This document shows positions 56,013 through 64,000 of a DNA stretch of 64,000 bases, piece by piece. The notes beneath the pieces were generated by a model that was given only the letters and a program-made list of their open reading frames with translations, made no database searches and was not told the origin of the DNA. The stretch's first letter is position 1. Every line of letters starts with the position of its first letter. Position numbers and translations under genes: made by a program. Where the stretch lies: positions 10,478,194 to 10,542,193 of the forward strand of contig NC_135552.1 in assembly GCF_964340395.1 (NCBI RefSeq), given 5' to 3'. Source of the stretch: Glandiceps talaboti. Its lineage: Eukaryota > Hemichordata > Enteropneusta > Spengelidae.

Positions 56013-56500
56013 TTTCAATTATTCTGAAATTAAACAGAGACGAGTTCAGACGTTGTTTTTTTTTTGTTTTGTTTTTTTATCAAAAACAACCTTTCATACA
56101 ATTTTATTACCTAAAGGCATGTGCAATCATCATGGTCCGATGATCGGGCGGGCGCGTTCGAATCGAAGAAACTTTGTTTGTTTATTCGTCTCCAAGGTAG
56201 CACGTAATAACAATCTATCTCTACTGTTCCTCAATATTGTCGGAATTTCTTGATTTAAAACCTATTAGACAGGCATGTAATTTTTAAAAGTGTCTTACCG
56301 TTATGATGAAATTATTAACAGGAATAACAGAGCTTCGTTTCAATTACTTTTGAAGCGTTGAGATCACTAGAAGCGATACGCTCTTGGACCAGTACAGTCT
56401 TCGGATATGTTTACACGACGGCAAACACGAACAGACTGAAGCATATTCGAAGCGTCCGACGCTAAATATGTGTATTATGCGTGCGCGTATGTGCTTTTGG
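56013..56500 (-). other. Leader exon and promoter side of orphan copy 2
   Basis: Intron 56024-56298, then a leader exon upstream of 56299 (minus). The phrase ACACGACGGCAAACACGA and a GCG-rich stretch near 56480 are shared with copies 1 and 3. In copy 3 the equivalent leader contains a short upstream frame ending soon after the splice. Confidence 0.45.
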
Positions 56501-58640
<2,140 letters not shown>

Positions 58641-59128
58641 TTATGTAAATACAGGTTTTTAAAGACAGTTAATACATATTCTCTCTTCACTGTCATATCT
58701 CAACTCATAATCAATCAGGCTCTAGTTTTACATTGAGATATATGAATATATATATAGTTATCTTATTTCAATAAATGTTTCATTCAATCACTAAATACAT
58801 CTTTTTAATTTTAATTTACAAATAAATAGTAAGGTTGCTGCAATAAGGATGCAACAGGGAAAGTATTGCTCTCACACAAACGAAGTCAGTAGACACCAAG
58901 ACTTAGAGGGCGCTATTCTCTACTCCGTACCGTACCACAGACTTGGCGCTGTGCTCTCCATGACTATTCTGGAGAAGTGTCTACTGAGTCAACAGTCATA
59001 GACTTCGGCATCACATTGCAATCAATGGTATACCGTCCCCGTTGGTATACTGTATATGACTGATACATCCATGTATCATCAACTCATTACAAGAATATCT
59101 CTGTATCAAAAACATCTCCGGCAAAGAT

Positions 59129-59608
59129 TCAGAAAAAGTATTCACTATCGTCAGCAACTTGTAGAAACTTGAGTTTCTTGTTGTTTGTGTCAGTGATAGT
59201 GTCTTGTTGGTTGCTATCGTGGTCATCAGTTACACTTCTCTTTCTTTTTAAACCACGTCTTCGATGCTTTGCTGATGGAGATTCTAAGTCACTATGTTCA
59301 TCCTTTGTTGAGACAGTCTTCCTCTTGCACAGTTTTCTCCTTCTTTCGTGGTATGTTGTGATTTTGATTTCCCAGCCACTGAACGGGTCAGGTCCAATGT
59401 CTTTTGGCATGTCTAGTTTCATATTACATGGTGGAGATTCCATTGTAGACAAAAAGTCCATTCTCCACAACAAGTTCATTTGTCTGGACCACCACTTTGG
59501 CTTTCCTCCAGTGCTCATTCTAGCTGTGGTCTTCATTTTTTGATCTTGTAAAAATGTTTTCATCACACACCTGTGAATTTGGACAACTTCGACCCTCTTT
59601 TCAATCAT
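59129..59608 (-). CDS. Orphan basic protein, copy 3 (159 aa)
   Basis: Intact frame of 159 codons from the ATG at 59608. The exon starts at 59621 after TTTCAG, and the upstream leader exon ends at 59897 with donor AACG|GTAAGTC. The protein differs from copy 2 at only a few positions (for example SAKHRRRG against SAKPQRRG, and DHDSN against DHDNN). Features are those of copy 2: no signal peptide, conserved SGWEIKITTYHERRRKLCKR segment, C-terminal basic cluster. Leader, intron and 3' flank are also duplicated (about 3.6 kb offset). TTAAAATATATATATTTAG lies upstream of the leader near 60060-60078 as a possible TATA region. Function unknown. Confidence 0.65.
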   Translation of the reverse strand: MIEKRVEVVQIHRCVMKTFLQDQKMKTTARMSTGGKPKWWSRQMNLLWRMDFLSTMESPPCNMKLDMPKDIGPDPFSGWEIKITTYHERRRKLCKRKTVSTKDEHSDLESPSAKHRRRGLKRKRSVTDDHDSNQQDTITDTNNKKLKFLQVADDSEYFF

Positions 59609-60358
59609 TTTATAAAGTAATCTGAAATCAAAAAAATATTACTTCATACACATGATAAACTTGAACAACTATCGAAGGCAACCATCGAGCAGTTTTTCCT
59701 GAAGTTTCTATTCATAACACGTTTTACATACTATCAGAGACATTCGATATCATCGGCGCGTTCGACGAAACTTTGTTTGTTTATTCCGTCTCCAAGGTAG
59801 CGCGTTATAAAAAATAAATTATTTGTACACAGTGCATCGCTGGAATTCCTTGATTAGAAATCTTCTAGACATACGGGTACTGTAAACAAGACTTACCGTT
59901 ATGATGAAATTGAGCAAAAAAAGTGCAGAACTTAGTGTCAATATCTCTTCAATTGAGATTAAAAACACTTGGACCAGCGATACGCTCTTAGAACAGTCTT
60001 TGGTGATGTTCACACGACGGCAAACACGATCAGACTGAAGCATGTTCGAAGCGCCGTCTCTAAATATATATATTTTAAGTGCGCGCAGAGTGCGCGTTCG
60101 CGATTTTGGAACTTTGGAAGGGCGTGTTTTTTTTTTTTTTTTGCAATATGTTACCCACAACTCCCTCTGATTTTTAATCTCAGACATCCCCTTAAAGTCC
60201 GACAAATCTCACTAGTTTACAGGATTTTGATTTTTTTTTGTCGTTTTCGAATTGTACATTTTCAACTTGTTACCGATTAGTTTCTAAATAAAAATGGGTC
60301 CAAATATGACTAATTTTTCCGACAGACCTTCTTGACCCCACTCGTAGCATAACTAATA

Positions 60359-60709
60359 CCCTGTTCAGACACGCACAGTTACAACTCAATCTCGTCAAGC
60401 TTCCAAGTTTGCCCATCACCCGTTGCACTAGTCTTGCTGCTAGACGTTCGGGCTTTCTTTCGATGCTATAACTATAAGCGAACGAAGTTCGCATGTGAGG
60501 GCGTGCCCGAACATCCATCCTCGATAGCGTTGTTCGGCTGTGTGTCGTATTTTATCGGAAGAACATCCGAGGACTAGCTGATAGACTACCGTTGCACATA
60601 GTTTTAGCAAAGCTTCAGACAAGCAAACTAGGTAGGTTGATAGAATCTATAGTTGTAACTTTACGCCGGTGCAGTACCGGCGTATAACTGTGTGTGTGTC
60701 TGAACAGGG
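60359..60709. mobile_element. MITE with 23-bp terminal inverted repeats and TA duplication
   Basis: Ends CCCTGTTCAGACACGCACAG and its inverse (CTGTGTGTGTGTCTGAACAG, then GG), flanked by TA on both sides (60357-60358, 60710-60711). It is 351 bp, with no coding capacity. TA duplication fits Tc1/mariner-like or PIF-like families; the family is not assigned. Confidence 0.75.
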
Positions 60710-60711
60710 TA

Positions 60712-61470
60712 TGAGGAAAATATTTACACCTGTTATGACTTCACCAAAGATATTGATTCTCTGAATATTTATAACAAAAGAAATTTACATATTGAGGCTA
60801 TTTATACAGACTGACTACCCAAGTTAGTGACGAATTGACGTTGAAAAGTATTTTATTCAATGCACATATTTCATTTAGTTGTTGGTATATATTTAGGCAA
60901 AATTTTCAACTTTTCTTTTAATTCTGTAATCGTACTTTTGGTACTTACTATTGAAATGTAATTATTATGCTCAGAATACTGCTTATAGTGGAAGTTATAC
61001 AATAAGGAAAACCAAAGAATATGCAAATCAAGGAGAGGGAATTGTGGGTAAAATATTGTATATTTGGACATACTGCTTCAACATGAACATGTGTGTATTG
61101 CATACACATGCATGATTAATGAATTTTACCAATATACCATGTATAGAATTTCACATTTCTGATAATGTGTGAAATAACTAATTGGAAGCTCTGGGGGGAA
61201 AGCATTCAGATTACATCTGGTTATACCAATTTGCATATCACTGACGGGATCACACATCCCAAAGATCATCCAAAGCAAATTTCAGTCCAATCTGTCACGT
61301 ACTTTTGGAATTGAAGTTTTAAATTTTATCAAAAGTCATTTTTTTTTACCTAAAACGCACATCTCTGATACAATCATTTTCATTTGAACAATTTTGCATC
61401 TACACATCCTAAGTAATGTGCCCACCGGCAAATACCATGGCATTCAGTGTGACTGTTTTTTGAAGTTGTT
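60712..61470. other. Intergenic; reverse copy of the 24520/32180 repeat
   Basis: No gene. From about 61200 the sequence (TTTGCATATCACTGACGGGA..TTTCAGTCCAATCTG) is the reverse complement of the dispersed repeat at 32180-32600, ending at the CA tract. Confidence 0.5.
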
Positions 61471-61480
61471 CACAAACACA

Positions 61481-61544
<64 letters not shown>

Positions 61545-61560
61545 TACACATACACACACA
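61471..61560. repeat. (CA)n microsatellite
   Basis: CA units with a short GTGTA interruption near 61542-61550. Confidence 0.95.
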
Positions 61561-61611
61561 CTTGCCATTCTATAGCACTACTGAATTACATGTACCTCAG
61601 TGTTGTTGTCC

Positions 61612-61741
61612 TAAAAAAAGTATTCACTATCGTCAACAACTTATAGAAACTTTAGATGCTTGTTGTCTGTGTCAGTGATAGTGTCGTGTTGGTTATCATG
61701 GTCATCAATAACAGTTCTTTTCCTTTTCAAACCACGTCTTT
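61612..61741 (-). pseudogene. Fragment of the orphan basic-protein gene (copy 4)
   Basis: Minus-strand similarity to the last 40 or so codons of copies 2 and 3 (RRGLKRKR..DDHDN..DTITDT..LKFL), with substitutions and no further exon. It is truncated at both ends. Confidence 0.6.
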
Positions 61742-61939
61742 TTTGTGTTTTTTTATTTGGTTTATGACAAATGATCCCTACATCTTTCAATTATAATTAT
61801 ATATTTATGGATACAACATTAATCCAAAACAAGCCTTCAGTCGAAGACATAGCCCCCAGCTGGTGTGTAATATGGCAAAGTTACTGTGCAAATTTGAATG
61901 GTTTCTCTATATACAAAACTATATAATTTATTGACCAAT

Positions 61940-62720
61940 TTGCAATTTGACCTCGATTATGGAGATCAAGGTCAAAGGTCCAGATATAAAATGAAAGCTT
62001 ACCTTTGGGTATAGACTTTTAAATGTAGTCTTTGTGCATTCAACTTCTTGAGTTAAGGTAGAAAGAAATTTTTTGGTCATTTCACCTTGAAAATGTTTTG
62101 TCGAGGTCAAAGGTCAATCTCATTAGAAAGCTCATCATTGATAATGTGAGGGTATAGGCACTTGAATGGTGACCATATCTATCACACTTTTGAAGATATG
62201 CTTTTTATAACAAATATGGCTGCCGCTTTGCTATACAGGTCAAGGTCATGAAATTAAGTAAGTACATATGTGTCACATAGTAGAAACCCAAGTCATGATT
62301 ATAATATTATCATCACTTGAAATGTTTGATTAAAAAAAAGCTATGAAGATAACCCAAATTTGACCATGAAGAAGACTTTCAAGATCAAAAAGTCAAGGTC
62401 TTAAAAGAAAGCTCCTATTCGATAATATGGGTGTAGGCACTGAATGGCATCACTATGTGAAATTTAACAACAAATATGGCTGCCATTAGGCCATATTTGA
62501 TTCAGTCACAAAACAAAGTGACATGCACATGTGCACAGAGTATGTTACCTTTGCGGTAGGTTTGGTTGAAATTGGTTGGTGCATGCCAGAGATAGGAGGG
62601 TGAACGCATGCAAGCACGGACGGATGGACGGACAGACGGACGGACAGACAGAACCCAATGTATAAGTCCCCTCCAGAATGTAAAAATATTACACAACTGC
62701 CTCGAAATGACAGGCAAGGA
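61940..62720. repeat. Dispersed repeat with AAGGTCA phrases and (GGAC)n tail
   Basis: Repeated phrases (CAAGGTCAAAGGTC, GGTCAAGGTCATG, AAATATGGCTGCC, TGATAATGTGAGGGT / CGATAATATGGGTGT) show internal tandem structure of about 200-300 bases. It ends in ACGGACGGATGGACGGACAG at about 62616-62650. No coding capacity. Confidence 0.55.
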
Positions 62721-62969
62721 CCTTAGCACACACTGATACAATTTGTATTAAGAAACTTTTACAAGATAAATTTCAAAGATTGTCTCCACTTCTTGATATG
62801 TGAATTGAAGTTATGGTTTCTGACAGTATTATGGAATTTAGTCTAGTACTATCCTTCATCAAATCTCAAGATCTCTCTCTATTTTAGTCTAGTGCTATCT
62901 GTCACTGAATCTTAATTCAGATCTCTCTTTCAGACAGTTTGATACCACATTGGCATCCACACTATATGC

Positions 62970-63230
62970 AATAGGGAACTTGCAATCCAGACTGAGCATG
63001 CTCAGACGCAGAGGACTATGGGATTATCTGTGGTTATCGTAATACTCAATCTGGAGCTAACAATAAAATAGACCCCCCCCCCCCCCCACAATGGTCAGGG
63101 TAACTATGAATTGATCATTCGTGGTTGTAAGCAATGTAACAGTATTGTTTACAATACCAATTTACTAGTATTTATTATCACATTTCCCATGATGCAACAT
63201 TCAACATGGCGGGTTTGCAAGTTCCCTATT
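62970..63230. mobile_element. MITE with 16-bp perfect terminal inverted repeats
   Basis: AATAGGGAACTTGCAA at the left and TTGCAAGTTCCCTATT at the right, 261 bp apart end to end. It contains a C run at about 63073-63087. Target duplication not certain. Confidence 0.65.
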
Positions 63231-63479
63231 CTATGTTCTGAATATTTGCAAGTACTTCTTGTTTGTCATCAAGTACTGGCTATTGTTAAATACGACGCCT
63301 TGTAAGATTGACATAGTCATCAGAGGCCTGGAATACTGGTTTGCTACTAAAATAGTCAACAACCATCTACAAGAAGCATTCAATCTGTATCTGGTTGATA
63401 ATAGAACATTAGCTGGTTATATCTTGTGCTGTATTTTTAACGGGAAAGCCCTGTTACACCTGATTAACTAGTAGCTAAT

Positions 63480-63720
63480 AGATCATGTATCAACCCAATA
63501 ATGTAGTAAAAATGTAACAATAATGTATCAAAACATCAGATAATGTATCAATAAAGTGATGATGTATCAATAAACTGATAATGTATCAATAAACTGATAA
63601 TGTATCAACTAACCAATGATTTTTAATTGATAATGAGTAAAAATGTACTGATACATTATCAAAAATTTTTTTATTAGTCATTATCATTATTGATACTTCA
63701 TTGGTTAATAATTATTATAT
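63480..63720. repeat. AATGTATCAATAAACTGAT tandem repeat with inverted arm
   Basis: About 6-7 diverged units of roughly 20 bases (about 63505-63610), followed by inverse sequence (ACTGATACATTATC, ATTGATACTTCATTGGTTAA), so the whole can fold back on itself. Confidence 0.65.
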
Positions 63721-63763
63721 TCTCAGTTGTAACACCTTCTACTTTATTAGAACACATATCCTA

Positions 63764-63963
63764 AAGGGGAATGCCACTCCACAAAATAAAGGTATTTTCA
63801 CAAACTTTGGGTTCAGGAGAACATCTTTTCACATCACATAAATTTTGAATATTCATGACTCATAAATGCTTATTACCATAAGATAAATAGTCATGACCAT
63901 TCAGAGTGCATCTAACCCAAAGTTTATAAAAAAATATTTATTTTCTGGAGCGGTGTTCCTCAT
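63764..63963. mobile_element. MITE with imperfect ~26-bp terminal inverted repeats
   Basis: The left end AGGGGAATGCCACTCCACAA and the inverse of the right end TGAGGAACACCGCTCCAGAA continue into AATAAA. Subterminal phrases AACTTTGGGTT / AACCCAAAGTTT also pair. 200 bp, non-coding. Confidence 0.65.
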
Positions 63964-64000
63964 TAAACAGTTATTTCCACGGTGCATTCTAAGGACCAAA

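Overview
This is a eukaryotic, animal genomic window. It is intron-rich and AT-rich, with many microsatellites, MITE-like foldback elements and a decayed non-LTR retrotransposon. Gene content (WDR4, a WSCD-type sulfotransferase, secreted C-type lectin/LDLa proteins) fits an invertebrate, possibly a marine deuterostome such as a hemichordate or cephalochordate. The sequence alone does not fix the taxon. All gene models below were spliced by hand from GT/AG sites with matching reading-frame phases; none has transcript support.

Layout. 1-5.4 kb: no recognisable gene, one tetranucleotide array. 5.3-11.1 kb (minus) and 11.9-19.1 kb (plus): a head-to-head pair of paralogous secreted proteins, each with signal peptide, short linker exon, degenerate C-type lectin domain, one (minus gene) or two (plus gene) LDL-receptor class A modules and a serine-rich tail; 958 bp separate the two start codons. 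20-21.2 kb: a broken copy of an orphan gene whose intact copies lie at 55.5-56.3 and 59.1-59.9 kb, with a fragment at 61.6 kb. 22.3-35.5 kb: a tandem segmental duplication (about 22.6-29.7 and 30.0-35.4 kb). Each unit carries on the minus strand a tiny gene for an unrecognised secreted peptide of 68 or 62 residues. 35.9-38.0 kb: 5'-truncated, frameshifted reverse transcriptase. 40.7-47.9 kb (minus): complete nine-exon WDR4. 50.8-53.5 kb (plus): four-exon sulfotransferase of the WSCD family. 53.5-64 kb: orphan gene duplicates, MITEs and simple repeats.

Most notable observations: (1) the duplicated secreted-peptide genes, of no family I recognise; (2) WDR4 has had coding exons copied into its own introns twice over: exon 5 with its splice donor became a 75-bp minisatellite, and exon 4 left two decayed pseudo-exons; (3) the divergent lectin pair; (4) an orphan basic protein family with near-identical copies; (5) a sulfotransferase with an altered 5'-phosphosulfate loop and no WSC domains.
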